The notes under the pieces: generated by a model
Databases searched by the model: none
What the model was told of the DNA's origin: nothing
Seen by the model: only the letters and a program-made list of their open reading frames with translations
Origin: Aquilaria yunnanensis
Lineage: Eukaryota > Streptophyta > Magnoliopsida > Malvales > Thymelaeaceae
Assembly (NCBI GenBank): GCA_039654915.1
Contig: CM077596.1
Location: 71,859,751-71,923,750 of the forward strand
Direction: 5' to 3'
DNA: 64,000 nucleotides
Part shown: positions 11,916 to 24,713 of the stretch, one piece after another
How positions within the stretch are numbered: the stretch's first letter is position 1
Layout: the number at the start of each line of letters is the position of its first letter
Program-made: the position numbers and the translations under genes

Positions 11916-12230
11916 TTAAAAACTACCAAGCAATGAATAAGAAATTAAGGATTGATTTCCCACCCTCAATCCCATATTTCTGATTAAACTACTATAGGCA
12001 ATATTAACCGAAATGTTAGGAGCCTTCGTACAGGCAAGATTAACATTCGTCATTGTTCTAACTGCAGTTACACCAACAAAGTCTAGGTTAGTAGCATGTT
12101 TAACTAACTCATCCGCCACAAGGTTTCCTTCTTTAGAGATGTGATGTGATGAGCCTGGACAATTTGCTAAACAATTTATTAATCGACTTTAAATCGATGA
12201 ACCATACCAGACACTTGTTAGCATCTATTA
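11916..12230 (-). pseudogene. Remnant of a LINE-type RNase H domain
   Basis: The minus strand encodes HHISKEGNLVADELVKHA, which matches the 'H..R.GN..AD.LA..A' end of RNase H (RVT_3-like) domains found in plant non-LTR elements. The frame is open from 12119 to 11916. Upstream, similarity continues weakly and is interrupted by a stop, with no reverse transcriptase nearby, so this is a dead fragment. A host RNase H-like gene fragment is possible but less likely. Confidence 0.55.
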
Positions 12231-12752
12231 CATCTTGAAAACAGATGGTTTTAATCTCCAACTTATGCCTAAAACAATTATTAGATGATTTAAATTAAAG
12301 TCAAACTTGCATACTATTCTTTTTCTTTTTCATTATTATCTGTGACGCAAGTTTTCTAGATAGTATACATTGGCAACAATAATGTGTTAAAAAACTTTCA
12401 TATGAAACATCTAAATTTTATAAAGTTATACTTTCCCGCATTCAATCAAAATTTTCTAAATTTTCATAAAGCTATTGGTACCTTAAAGCATTTTTTAATT
12501 TTGTTTCTAGATATATCATATCTGATTCTTGACATTGTTAGAAAGGGGACCCTAACGTTGCAAATCTTAGTCTTGAAACCAGCCAGAAGAGAGATTAAAA
12601 CCTCTCATTAACAAATCCAGGAGAATTTGGGAGAATTTGGGAACGGCCCCTTATAAGACGAAATTGTATGAATTATAGACCACTGTATTTTCCAAGTCTT
12701 GCCTATCAAGTCATGTGTACAAACGCATTTATCCACTAAAAATCTTCCTCTT

Positions 12753-12758
12753 TTTATT
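12753..12758 (-). terminator. Candidate poly(A) signal of the NPGR2-like gene
   Basis: AATAAA on the minus strand, about 110 nt past the stop codon of the NPGR2-like gene. The position is plausible, but plant signals are loose. Confidence 0.45.
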
Positions 12759-12868
12759 TGCTCTTGCCGCTGAATTGTATGAAAAATATCAATAACCGAA
12801 CTTACAAAATTACAAGATCTTGGGGCATCCAGAAAAAGCTTCCAGTGGGCATGGCTAAGGTAGATGGG

Positions 12869-15800
12869 CTATCTGAAAGGCTCAACTGGTGTGGAACTTT
12901 CAAGAAAGGCAGCAGTCTGGAAGCATTCTGCTGCTTCCTGCAGTGATGACGGAGTGCCTTCAGCTTTGCACATTAGACCAAGATTGTACCAGGCAGACGG
13001 GTTTGTTCTGTCTAGTCGAAGAGCATTCAGCAGGAAGCTCCTTGCAATTGCGGCAGATTGCCCTCCCATTCGTCTGAAAAGTTCAGCTGCGGACACCAAG
13101 CTCGGGACATGATCCGGATCAATGTCCAGAGCATTTCCAAAGGCTATCAGCGCTTCTTTCAGCAGACCCCTTCTCTCATGGAGTACACCTGATGAATTGA
13201 GTTCCAAGTTATTTACAGATACAGCCAGCCAAAAACAATAAAAGCACCTGCCATAATCATTAACATGGCTTCAGCACAAGCGCCCAATCAGCTATATCAG
13301 TTTGTCAAACAATCTTTACAGGCTTTACTGTCAAACCAAAAGTGACATCTCGTATAGCTGACAGCTTCCGTAGTGTAAGTATGACAAGAGAGACTCAATA
13401 ATGATGACATTTTCACCGACAACATGGTGGCTCAAAGGCAGACAGTAACTCACCAGTTACATGATATCTAGCAGCAGAGTAAAACAAGATGGCCCTTGAT
13501 TTGGAAAGACAAATCTCAGCATCACGCCAATGTGACAAACTTATGTAGAGATGAGCAAGATCGTGCCATATTTGCAATTCAAAAGCTCTCAATGTGTTTG
13601 CTGGGCCCTGCCAGACAATTCAGTTAGAAACATGAACTCTAGTTAAATTTTTGTTGCATAGAAAGAGCAGAGGAAAAAACAAAGAAATGCAACCACAAAC
13701 TCTCTAATTTTATAGATATAAAAGAGCAACAAGCTCTTATAGCATAGTTTAAATAAGGGTAACTACCGCAGCTTCCACCATATATCCTCCAACCTAAATC
13801 CAACTCCAGCAAGTTGTTTCCAAAATAATGTTCAGGCAGGTAGTCCTCGATTGAAATTTTGAATCTATTTAAGGCTCAAAGCAACAGAAACCCTCAAAGA
13901 AAGGTACTTTCTCCAGACAATAGCTCCAACTATTAAACAAAGACACACACACCCATGCACAAGTAATGAGAAAAACAAGAACTTCTGAAAAAAATAAAAA
14001 TACGTCATAACTTCTGACCTTATGAATTTTTTTTGCAGAACTAATGTATTTATTCTGTAGTTGCAGGAGAGCAAGAAGATCTGTGTACGTCTCAATCGCA
14101 ATTTTAAGCTGACCCTGTGTAATTTGAAGCTTCGCTTTAGTTTGCAACAATTCTCCCTGATCCCATTTGCTAGTCTGGTCCAAGGCAGCATAGACTATGG
14201 TTTCAGCATCCCTGAAGCGTTTCTGAGCAGACAGTATTCGGCTCAACAGTAACCACCCTTTAATGTTACAACCACCTTCTAGTTTCAGCAAAGATTTAGC
14301 CAAATAAAGAGCAGCATCCAATTTCCTTTGCTCAGCATTTTCCAAGCTAAGATGATACAGAATATTTAGGTCTTTCATCTGGGTTATTTCCCTGGCAGTT
14401 TCTAGTGCCTGAAGTGCCTCAGATTGTCTAGCAACCCTCTCAGACTCACTCAGTGCTGATTTAGAATGAGTAGAAAGAGCAATACCTAACACAAAACTTG
14501 CAGTACCTTCCAACTCATTGCACTTATCTTCCAAGTTACACAAGGCTCTACGACCAAAACTGATCCCTTCCTCTGCAAGACTACAGTTTTGGCCACAAAT
14601 TTTCGATGCCATTAATAGAGCCGGTACACAATTTGGATCTGCAAAATTACTTAACAATTTCCTCAGCAAATTCAAGGCAACTAAATCTTCACCTGCAGCA
14701 TGGTAACAGAGAGCTAGAATGTAGTCTCTTTCATTGCGAGGGATAGTTCGTGGAAGCAGTTCCTCCACTTGATTAGCTAAAACCTTTAGATCCCCAGACA
14801 TGGATAAAGCAAATGATAGATGATCTAAGATTGTTGGGTCCCAATCAATCCTTTTGAGAGAAATTTTTCTTAACAGTATCATTAATAGTAGTATAGCTTC
14901 CTCTAAGTTGTTTTTTGGAACAAATGAGGTGTCCATCTGTACACGGAGATCAGGAGGGCATGCTTCCCCTCCACTGTAAAGAAGAAAAATGGCAAAGCTT
15001 TTCTGAATTCTGGCTGTAGTTTCAGCATCAAGGTTCCATTGACGAAGGAGAGCACGTCTGTATGACAATACTGCTTCTCTTGGACAATCAGCAAGTTTCC
15101 ACAGTTCTGGAAGTAATTCAACTGCCTTATTCAAAGTCTCTGGCAGTTTGCAGTCAGCGCCAAAGCTTTCAGGCAAGCCTTCAGGCAATGAAGATTCAAC
15201 AATGTCCAGAATAGATTTACAGCATTGAGCAGCTTCTGCAAGAATGAATTGGAACATTTATTAGCTCAGCATTATTTTGTTGGCTATGGGCACAGCTGAC
15301 TAGCCCGAAAATGATAAGCACCCAAAGAAAGATGCCCATAAAGAATTTACATCAACTGTTTTATGCCAAAGTTAAAGACAACAATCCCTAAACATATTCA
15401 AATTGCATTCCAATCACGTGCAGCCTAAAGTGAAGAATACATGCCAAAAATAAGTTTAAAAAAACAACTCAGTGCTACCAAAAATTTCCAAGCCAGAAAC
15501 AGAAATTGTAGCAATGAAATACCTTGAAACCTGGAAAGATGCTGCAATGACTTTGCTTTGAGAAAGGTAGCTTCCAAAAGCAAACTAACAGTAGGTATAG
15601 ACATTGGTGGGGCAGCATAATTATATGACCGCCTCTTATGCCTTTCTCCTTTTCTGGAAAGCGCAAGTTTCATTTTAGGAGATGCTGCAGCAATGTCAAT
15701 TCCTTCAAATACATGCAGTGCTGCTTCTAGATTTCCCTTCTGATATTCTATTCTTCCCAATAGTGCTCTTGCTTCCTGAGAATCAGGGGTCGTTAGCCAA

Positions 15801-16562
15801 AAGAAAGCATTAAGAAGCAATCTCAAATGTGTTACATCACATCTCCGTAGTTGTTGAAGCCAAAATTCCATGGAGAAAAAAAAGGAACACAGGAATAGGC
15901 GATTATTGTTGTGGAGAACATAAATACAGTCATAATGGCACCAGTTCCATGCCATGGGAATGTGAGACCTCCGAAATGGCCTCCATCTGAGCAGAAGGAA
16001 TATCTTCTGCACACAGTTGATGACTTATTGGTAAAGAAAAAGAAAGGCCCTGGCTAAAGCAAGGTTGTCAGGAACACCTGTGAGCCTGCTAGAGTTAAGC
16101 TGGTTCAGGATACCACTAACAGCACCTAATCAGCCTCTGAAAGCTAGATTGAAAGTGTTCAAACCATCATGGTAATTGCAGGACTAAATTAGCGAAAACA
16201 AAAAATGCAACAAGATATCTTCCAAACCAGGTAGTAGGAGAAAAAATTAACTAATTGTGAAAGACACCTGTTTCAAGGCTGCAAAATATGATGAAACAAA
16301 CCTCATAATTCAGGGAACTACTCTCACGAAGGGACAGTTCAGCTTCTTCTATATTTCGAGTATCGACCTTCTTATCTACCTCACTAACTCTAGAAGAACT
16401 CCCACTCCTTGAAGGGTCTTTAGTGTCAAGGGATTCCGATGAAGGATTCATCTCAGGTACAGACTGCGACTGCTCTCCGGAGCATAAACAACTTATTAAA
16501 CTCTGAAAATGACGCCCTTTCCCACCTCCTCTCTGTCTTCCAAATTTCGGTTTAGCCTCCAT
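12869..16562 (-). CDS. NPGR2: NPGR2-like calmodulin-binding TPR protein
   Basis: Five coding exons on the minus strand: 16302-16562, 15523-15775, 14019-15235, 13454-13607 and 12869-13188. All have GT-AG introns and matching phases, giving 734 aa (Arabidopsis NPGR2 is about 740). The family (NPG1, NPGR1, NPGR2) consists of TPR proteins that bind calmodulin; NPG1 is required for pollen germination. Exon 1 is a basic, then Ser-rich head that includes a CLCSGEQ segment. Exon 2 opens with EARALLGRIEYQKGNLEAAL, the family's first repeat unit. Further marks are FLKAKSLQHLSRFQEAA, AVELLPELWKLAD, NNLEEAILLLMILLRK and LSAQKRFRDAETIV. The C-terminal TPRs are ALIAFGNALDIDPDHVPSL and NPSAWYNLGLMCKAEG, with a VEPFR end. 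The VEPFR end and KHRRRS-like patch (RHKRRSYNYAAPP) fit NPGR2 better than NPGR1. No disruptive mutation is seen. Confidence 0.93.
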
Positions 16563-17540
16563 GTTGTTTCACGGCCCTACAAAATCTTCAAGCGGCCAAT
16601 AGAAAACAGTTAGATAACCAATCAAGTAAATCTGAATTAACAAAAAAAACCCAACTTCAACTGAGAATACATAAAGCCTAATGAGATAACCATCGTTCTT
16701 AAACCAATGCAGAAACAAATGAAACCAAGCTTTATGACATGAAAGCACAGAAAGGTTAAACCTGGGATAAGAGGGAGGATAGGGCCAGCAAATTGTTTGA
16801 AATTGATATTGGTATCAGGAAAATTTATTCAAAAAAAAGGTAAAACAAAAGTATCGGCAAGTGGAGAAACGAATATACAATACCAACTATCAAGCTCAAA
16901 ACACCTCGTTCGTGCACCCAAAACCCCAATCCCACCTATTAACCAAACGCCCACCAAAATTTCACCAACCCACTTCTTTAATGCCTGATTCCAGCCAAAC
17001 ACACTGCCGACTTCCTTCTTACCAACGGAAATTAAAAAAAAAAAAACAAACTTCAACAAAAAAATGTGTTTCGATCAAGTTAATTATAAGGAGCAGCAAA
17101 CAATCAAGCGACATTCAGCAATCGAATTTATAGAACAACGGAAAGAACTCACCTTTTGTTTCTCCAGAAACAAAAGAAGATGGAAAAAGGCCACAACACA
17201 TCATCTTCAACGCCCATCTGTCCAAATCCAAATTGGCTCGAATGAAATTGACCTTTAGATTAGCCTATGATTCTGTCTAAACTCGGCAGCCAAAGCTTCA
17301 AGAATCTCGTAGCTTTCTCTTTTTCCCCTTTCTTTCTCTTTTTGGCCCTTTGTTTTAAAAATTCAGATTCTCTAGTTCTTTAATCTGCTGCTTCAAACGA
17401 CGCAAAACAGAGGAGGAAGACAAAAAAGAAATTGAAAAAAAAAAAAAAGGAAAGAAAACAAGGTTCTGTATATTGAAAGCTCCGACTGTGAACTCTCTTC
17501 GAAAAGAGAGATTGGGAGAACAGGAGCAAAAATAAGAAAA
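16563..17540 (-). promoter_or_regulatory. NPGR2-like 5' leader with a leader intron
   Basis: Minus strand: a strong donor AAAAG|GTGAGT lies at 17153/17152 and an acceptor TTTTGTAG ends at 16577, 14 nt before the ATG at 16562. This gives a leader intron of about 576 nt. The DNA from 17154 to about 17540 is pyrimidine-rich on this strand, like a plant 5' UTR. Leader introns often raise expression; here that is inference. I could not identify a convincing TATA box. Confidence 0.55.
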
Positions 17541-17559
17541 CAAGAAGAAATCAAGTAGA

Positions 17560-19271
17560 ATTAATTTCTAGTTTACCGCTGCACTTAAGACGTTTTATTG
17601 TGCCCTTCTGTGCCACGACGGATTTATCATGAATTTTCATGCTGCCTTTAACCGATGATTTATTACAATACTTCCTCTTTTTTTTTCCTGATACTCACAA
17701 AGGATCTCGTTAGTCGTTACAATTATACTGAGGAATAAAAATTATCTATCAAAATTAAGAGAAAAATATGAATATTTCTTAAAATCCGGAGAGTATCAAG
17801 TCACGATTTAATAGTACTAGTGCATAATGCACATGGTGAAATTTGATCCGGTTTTGGTTTTTCTAACTTTTTGTCATTTAAACCAAGTGCTTGTGGATAA
17901 AAATATGTAACACAAGATCTACTTGGTATATCAATGATGTCAGTATTACTCTTGTCCTATCACACCCAATATTGTTATACCAAATTATTTTATTCAAGCC
18001 AAAAAGCTTTTTCTTATACTCAAAACAAAATAACTGTAAGGTTGTACTATATTCTTAACTTATTATGCACATTTTACAAGATAACAACTTCTAAATGAAA
18101 CAACATTTTTTTTTACTAGAAGGAACAACATTTGTTATGCAAGGGGGGAAAGTGACACAACCTAGAATATTGTTTTCTTATAGTAATATGTATAGAGTAA
18201 CATTTTGTGATATTCAATGAATACATACTAAATGAACTACATTTTATGGAACAATAAATTCTAATGAATAAAACAATATTTCTCTATTGCAAGAAACAAC
18301 ATTATATGGAACAATAATTGTTATGAAATGAAGAACAATTATTCTATAACAATTAGTATATGTGGAATAACATTTGTGGCATAAGGAAACAACAATCGGT
18401 ATAAAAACAGTAGCAAAACCTAGAGAATAATATTTTTTGCCTGTATATATAGAGTAGCATTTCTTAATATTTACTAACTGCCATTCTTTTTAATTTAGTT
18501 GATATTACTATTCACTTTATCAAGTTGTGTTGCTTTATTTAGTTGATATTGTTGTTTTGACTTAAGATCGTTGTTCTTTTAGCCAATATTGTTGTTTGTT
18601 TACCAAAATTATCATTGTTGTTTATTTGGTTGATATTGTCATTTATTTTATCTACTTTGTTGTTCATTTAGCTAATATTGCTATTCTAATTTGATATTCT
18701 TTTTATATGTAAAAAACACAATGAAATAATTGCAATTAGATAGACAAATCTGAACATACACACAAACAACAAATTAGTCCAAAGCATAAATTATGAACCC
18801 AAATCTAAGTGAAAGAAACTAAAAAAATGAATTTATGAACCCTAGATCCGAGAGAAAGAAACAATAACCCAAAGCTCTAGTTGAAAGGGACAATGAGGAG
18901 GAATTTAGTTCATTTAGAACTGTAAAATAGAGGCAGAGGCAGAAGAGATAAGAACAATGAGGAGGAAGAGAGAGAGAGAAAAAAAAAATAGAGAGGAGAG
19001 AGAATGAGAAAACAAAGTGATGATGTGAATTCTTCCTGAGTCTCATTCATTCATTCATCTTCATATAGGCTTATTACAATGGTATTCTGTTAGAGTAGCT
19101 AGGGCTAGCCCACAATATTCTTTAAAATGTTCCATACACATAATCCTTAAATCTAGGAGGAACCCGTGCTGCTCTAGTACTCCTGTGTAGGTTAAATGGC
19201 CCAATAGGATCCTTGGGTTGCTTGTGGGCTGATGCCTGGTTATGGGGCAGATACGCATCAAAAGATGAAGG
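17560..19271. other. AT-rich intergenic DNA with a degenerate 'aacaacatt' repeat field
   Basis: No gene seen. From about 18090 to 18700 variants of 'gaacaacatt' recur, followed by 'gatattgttgtt' variants that are roughly their reverse complement. 18085-18190 and 18410-18480 share a longer unit ('cctaga...aatat...atagagta.cattt'). 18890-19010 is a purine-rich GAGGA/GAGA tract. Confidence 0.5.
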
Positions 19272-19640
19272 CACTACAAGAAAACAGAACTTTTGAAGTA
19301 GTTTTTAGTACTTCTTAGAAGCGGTTTTGACCACTTCAAAAGAAACAGAAACGGTTGTTGACCGCTTCAATAAGACTCATCTCAAAAAAATCTGAAACGG
19401 TTAAAAGCCATTTTAATTTTTGTAGCAGTCATTTTTGAAGCAATTAACTGCTTTAAGAGTATTGACCAATAAACCACCTGTTGAAATGGTTAACTACATC
19501 AATCATAGCAATGAACTTTTGAAGTGGTTGACCGCTTCTAACTGTTGCTTACGTGTATTATCTAATAGAAATAGTTAATCACTTTTATGGTCGTACCCTT
19601 GTTTAATAACTTAAGGAGGTTAACCATTTCTATTTATATT
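19272..19640 (+). mobile_element. CACTA transposon terminus with subterminal repeats
   Basis: Starts with CACTACAAGAAAA, the classic terminal inverted repeat of plant CACTA (En/Spm-like) elements. It is followed by at least seven copies of a motif around GAAGCGGTTnACCGCTTC in both orientations, the expected subterminal transposase-binding array. I found no matching right terminus or transposase, so this is a truncated end, or the other end has decayed. Confidence 0.72.
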
Positions 19641-22403
19641 TTATTTATTTATTTTTTAAAAACTTGATTTTCTATACTATTTTATAGCTACTATGGTAAA
19701 CGTATAATGCTTTCTTTGAGTAATATGATCAACACTTAAATATAGGTAAGAATGAGAAACAAAACCAAAATCACAATTAATTTAAATAACATTCATAATA
19801 CATATATAGCATCCAACATACAAAAAAATCCAAATTATCTAACCAAGCAAAAAGTATAAACCATTCAAGTATTAAACATAGGAAATAACATCCATGAAAT
19901 GTTAACCTTAAGCCATGTAAGGTTTACATATACAAATATAATGCCTAATTATCTTTATGGGTGTCATCAACAATGTCTGCATCATCACTCGATTGCAACA
20001 AATGAAAAACATCTCTAGAACCATTTCTGGAATCAATAGGAAAACCTGAAAAATGCAAGAAGTGTAGCATCATATACAATATTGTAGGTCCAAGAAAGTA
20101 AAAAAGTAAGTATATGCAATATACTTTCCATTAGAATAAGTGTAGCCAAGTTCTAAGGGCAACTGAGAAATGTAAGAAATGAATTTCCAAAATGAGCTTG
20201 TAGATAACACCGAAGCAAAGAAAGAATATGTTTGGTTACTCTTAGAGATGAGCAATTTACCTATTATGGTAATTCAGTAAATTTGTTCTAGTATATGTAA
20301 TATGCTTCTAAAAGTATGGAACAATATGCTTTTAAAAGTATGGAACAATACACGTAGGAGTATGACACTTGGTCTAACATTTTACCAATAAGAATATGGG
20401 TAATAAGCTATTAAAGCATGGTCAATATGCTCTTGTAAAGCATTATGGTCAGGTTTGGCTAAGTTCTAAGTATATACTATATACTTTAACAAAGAATTGC
20501 ATAATTCAAGTTCCTAAGGAAATGTACTAGCACAAACACAGTCACTGTCTAACTAACAACCTGTATATCATAATTCAAAAACAATATCATGTCAGATAGC
20601 TTAGCCACTATCGTATGTATGCACAAAAGTAGCTGGCCATTAGCTCACTATATACTACAATGTCTAGCAATTCAATAAATTTAGTCTGGCGGCCAACAAA
20701 CATGCCTTCAGTCTGTGAATTTTAGAAATATGTATAGAGCTCAAAATCTTGATCCATCAAATCGTATATAAACTAGAGATGTAAAAGCACATATAATAAA
20801 AACAACAAACTCAAATGTCCAATACAAAATTTATCATGAATATCATAACAAGGTTGGCCAAACAAATGTGTAGACCTAGTTTCAGACAAACATGTTTACA
20901 GTTTACAAATTTTATAAAATGACGCAAGGAGACCAAAATTATTTGAAAAACTACTACTCCTAACCTGTAAAAGAAAACGTACAGCGACAAAAGCAAAGGC
21001 AGCGGCTCTTGAGGGTAGCGAAGGAAAGGGGGTATTGGCTTTCGAAAAGGAAAAGGCTTTGGGGTCAGAAAAGTTTTGAGGGAGCCCAATGGGCAACATG
21101 TTTTTCATCGGTTTTCCAAAGTAATTGGATAGGGAGGGGCCAGTGTCATATGATCAGGTGGAAGAAGCTTTATCCAAAGATCGCCACCTCCAATATCCTC
21201 CACTGCATCGATCCCCCACCTCTAGATCATGGCACGTCATTGTGACATGATCCATTCCAACCAGGTCATGGAGTCCGGGATACATATCTAACCTCGTATA
21301 CTTCATCATCAAGAGTCACCTCCCTGGAGGTATTGACAGGCCAATCCAGTGTAATAATGGGATTCTGGTGCACTGGTAATTAACCCTTTCAAGGCCGCTT
21401 TGTTTGTGAGGAGAGAGAGAGCTAGCAAGTCTTCATATCCACCCGACGTGGTAACCTCAACCTCAAGAGGCATAATTCCATCTGAATCTGATCTTTTCCC
21501 TTACACAGCCAACAATCCCGGCAAGGGTGCCAGATTAAGTCTCAACAGACTAGCACCTTTACAGAAATAAAGAGCCTTACTAAAGGGGACATTAAACTAG
21601 AGAAGAGAAACGGAAAGGCTTGGGATTCACGAACTTCTGTCCTCAAGCCCACAATCGATCATGTCAGGCAACCAAGCAAGAACAAGGCTGACACAAATTG
21701 TAATTATTCAATATCAAGGCCATTAAAATGAGCTACGTAGCTTACAAATTTGTCACAAGGCAAATCCGTCTTGGCCTCACCACCTGATCAACAGCATTGG
21801 GATTTGGGACAGCCGCCGCCCGAGTTGTCCATTGCAACCCAACAGTTGAACCGACGGCGTATCAATGCTCCAAGCCAGCTTCCTTCTAAAAGGGAATTTC
21901 CCAGCTTATTATTTCACATCCACCACTATAACCGGGTAAATTGCAATGTTGTTTCCTAACCTATAATTATCATCCACAATTGATCCCAACCTCTTCTTTT
22001 GTTGCATATTGGTCATACACTTTTATAAAGCGTTCCATACTAGTCCCTAGTCTCAAGAGAAAACCGAGTTACCAATACCATAGAAACCCAATTTATATAT
22101 AGCAAAAATTGATAATAATTTGAATGGTCCATTAATTGTAAAAGAATTATGATATAATTTGAATATACTAAAAAACATTAATTACCTAGTACTTTAAATT
22201 AAAATTATTTAAAAACTAATTGTTTTAAAGTTACGTTAAAGCTAGCAAACTTTACGACGCTAGAGACATAAGCAACATGCTTTAAAAAGTTGACACCAAC
22301 ATGCAACGAAAGGAAGACTGAGAATCAATTTACAATAGTGCAGTTTACCCACTATAACCCAACTCTCATCCAATACTCAAGTTTAGTCACCTTATGGTTA
22401 CAA
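19641..22403. other. Intergenic, no supportable gene
   Basis: AT-rich to 20900, then a more mixed stretch to 21960. The latter could contain old gene scraps on the minus strand: an open 48-codon piece lies at 20965-21108, ending in a CAG|GTTAGG donor-like site and containing GLPQNFSDPKAFSFSKA. I do not recognise it and found no convincing partner exons. Confidence 0.4.
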
Positions 22404-22606
22404 AGAGAGGGCTAGCAGAAGCCCGGGTCCTCCATAAAATTGTAAAATATTTGTAATTTTTTAAAAAATTTAAAAATAAATATTTTTTGACCCCTTATTA
22501 AAATTAGTCAAATTCCCTTATAAGAATTAATTAGTATAATTTAAGAAAATATTTGTATTAACTCCTCCTTTTTGAAAAAAAAAAAAAAAAAACTAGGTCT
22601 GCCCTT
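22404..22606. mobile_element. Small hAT-like MITE
   Basis: About 203 bp flanked by 8-bp near-duplicates GGTTACAA (22396-22403) and GGTTACAG (22607-22614). Its ends are loosely inverted (GAGGGCTAG... and ...CTAGGTCTGCCCTT). No coding capacity. An 8-bp duplication is typical of the hAT superfamily. Confidence 0.5.
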
Positions 22607-22661
22607 GGTTACAGAGAACAACTTATCAAAATAAATGGGATGGCTTGCTAAAATACATTCT

Positions 22662-22692
<31 letters not shown>

Positions 22693-22749
22693 GAGAGAGA
22701 GAGATATGCATAGTTGTATTATATTCACATATATATATATATATATATT
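22662..22749. repeat. Compound microsatellite (AC)n(TA)n(GA)n ... (AT)n
   Basis: Consecutive AC, TA and GA dinucleotide runs (22662-22704), then an AT run (about 22728-22749). 22750-24016 holds no gene that I can support. Confidence 0.9.
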
Positions 22750-24289
22750 TTTGTTTAATTGTTATTCAATTTAATTATAATCAGGTTGGTCGATGATAAG
22801 TTAGATGATCCACGTAATTAATATTTCAATTTTATTCGTGATAAACGTGCATCTGCTGATCATGTATTGGGTTTATTTGGTTACATCTTTGATGGTAAGT
22901 GTTTTCAATTAAGAAAAGTATTTTTAAATGTGAAAGCATTTTTCCTTCGAGAGAGAAAAGAGAAAACTGAAAAGAAGCCTTCATAACAAACTCATTACAT
23001 GTAAATGTGATACACCTTAATTTAGAAAGAGTTTTTAGGGTAAGGGTTAAAAGCTTTGGATAATTTACTATGAAGAAAATTAAATTGTAAAGCGCTAAAG
23101 TTTTTATTGTAGCCTTTCACTTGTGTTTCTTTTTTCAAATCTATAGCGCTAATCAAATCAGCATTTTTTTTTTTGCGATTAAAACCTTGTTTCGTGGTTC
23201 AATCCTACAACCAGCATAAATCAAACAGGGTTGGTTTGATCGATTTTTTTTTTCCTTGGCCAACCATTAGGAATAAAAAAAGAGAAAAGCAAAAATAATA
23301 AGAAAGTACCAAATTTTTATTTAATAAATAATAAATAATAATTTTCGAACCTTTTAAATTATAAAATTTAAATTGATATATAATTGGAGAAAGTAACCAT
23401 AAGATATAATAATAATAGTAACTAATAACTATTGTCACGCGGATCTGACTTCTCTCCATTTATAGAGAGGCTATACTTCCACATGTCTTAAAATTAGAAC
23501 AATATATATCCTCAAACTTCTGTCTTAGCCTTATCTCACAAATCAAATACATTAGAGTATTTTTAACAGCTTCTCTAAAGCTTTTGTAAAATGGAGGAGT
23601 AAAAAGTAAAATCTCCACAATTTTTTTACTCTAACACTAACAACTTCTATATTTTATAGAATCTTACATTTATTACATAACAATTAAATATTATGAGTTT
23701 AAAAAAATTCAAATTAATTACTAGATTATGTTGAAAAGGCTTCGACTCCAATCCCCGTTATTTTCATTAGTTGCAACATATTTGGGGGGCGCTAAAGTGA
23801 AATGGAACATAAAATGGCTTGGAAAATAACCACTAGTTTGTGAGTTTGTGTATATTATATTATTATATATACACATACACACAAACACGCACACACATGC
23901 ATAAACACGGGATTCTCCGGCGATTAGAAAAATACTCTTCTGTAGTAAGCTATTCGCGACCACATCCTTAATTTTGCAGGCTAATCATTGATGGCTTTTC
24001 TGAAGAACAAAACCCCTGTTAAGAATATTTGATCAACAAGATGCTTCAAGAGATCAAATTTGCAAAACAAGTCAAAGAACAATCACACTTTTTTGATCAA
24101 AAGAACTTGGCCTTAAATAGCCTAACACTTAGGAATCCTAAAAGGATAAAACAAGTATGCGAATCCTGATAAAAGGAACATACCTACACCTATTCTACTT
24201 GGTTTGTTGCATGTATTAAACAGACTTATATTGGAACATAAAAACTAGAGTCCTAAATGAGGTATTACTCTTCATTCCCTCCCTTAAAC

Positions 24290-24708
24290 TATCTGCTATA
24301 GGCATTTAGTTTACTTTTGAAATGTCACAGACTCCCAGCTGTTCTCGTAGCCTTTGGAATGCTTCAAGTTTTATTGGTTTGGTCATCACATCAACTACTT
24401 GATTCTGACTTGCACAGTACATTAACTCAATAACTCATTCTTTAACTAGTTCTCTCAGAAAGTGAAAACGTATGTCAATATGTTTACTTTGTCCGTGCAT
24501 GACAGGATTCTTGGAGAGCTTGATTGTTGAGCTGTTATCGCACATCATTGTTGTGCAGTCTTCCTGAGCTTATCCTAAATCTTTTAGAATTCTCTTCATC
24601 CAAACAGCTTGAGCTGCACACCCTACTGCCGCCACATATTCAGCTTCAGTTGTAGACAGTGTCACTATTGGTTGTTTTTTTTAAGACCAAGCAACAGCTT
24701 CTGAGCTC
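24290..24708 (-). pseudogene. RNase H C-terminal part of the old Copia element
   Basis: The minus strand reads STTEAEYVAA, MCDNSSTIKLSKNPV, SKHIDIRFHFLRE and DVMTKPIKLEAF, the usual end of a Copia RNase H. In-frame stops are present. The N-terminal half of the same domain lies beyond the nested insert, at 26247-26330. Confidence 0.85.
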
Positions 24709-24713
24709 ATTAG

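Noticed and set aside
18090..18700. CRISPR-like or satellite array in the 'aacaacatt' field
   Set aside because: Units are irregular in spacing and sequence, without equal spacers; it is degenerate AT-rich repeat DNA in a plant genome.
20965..21108. Possible 48-codon minus-strand exon ending in a donor-like site
   Set aside because: No partner exon, no family recognised and no promoter; kept only as a note under the intergenic region.
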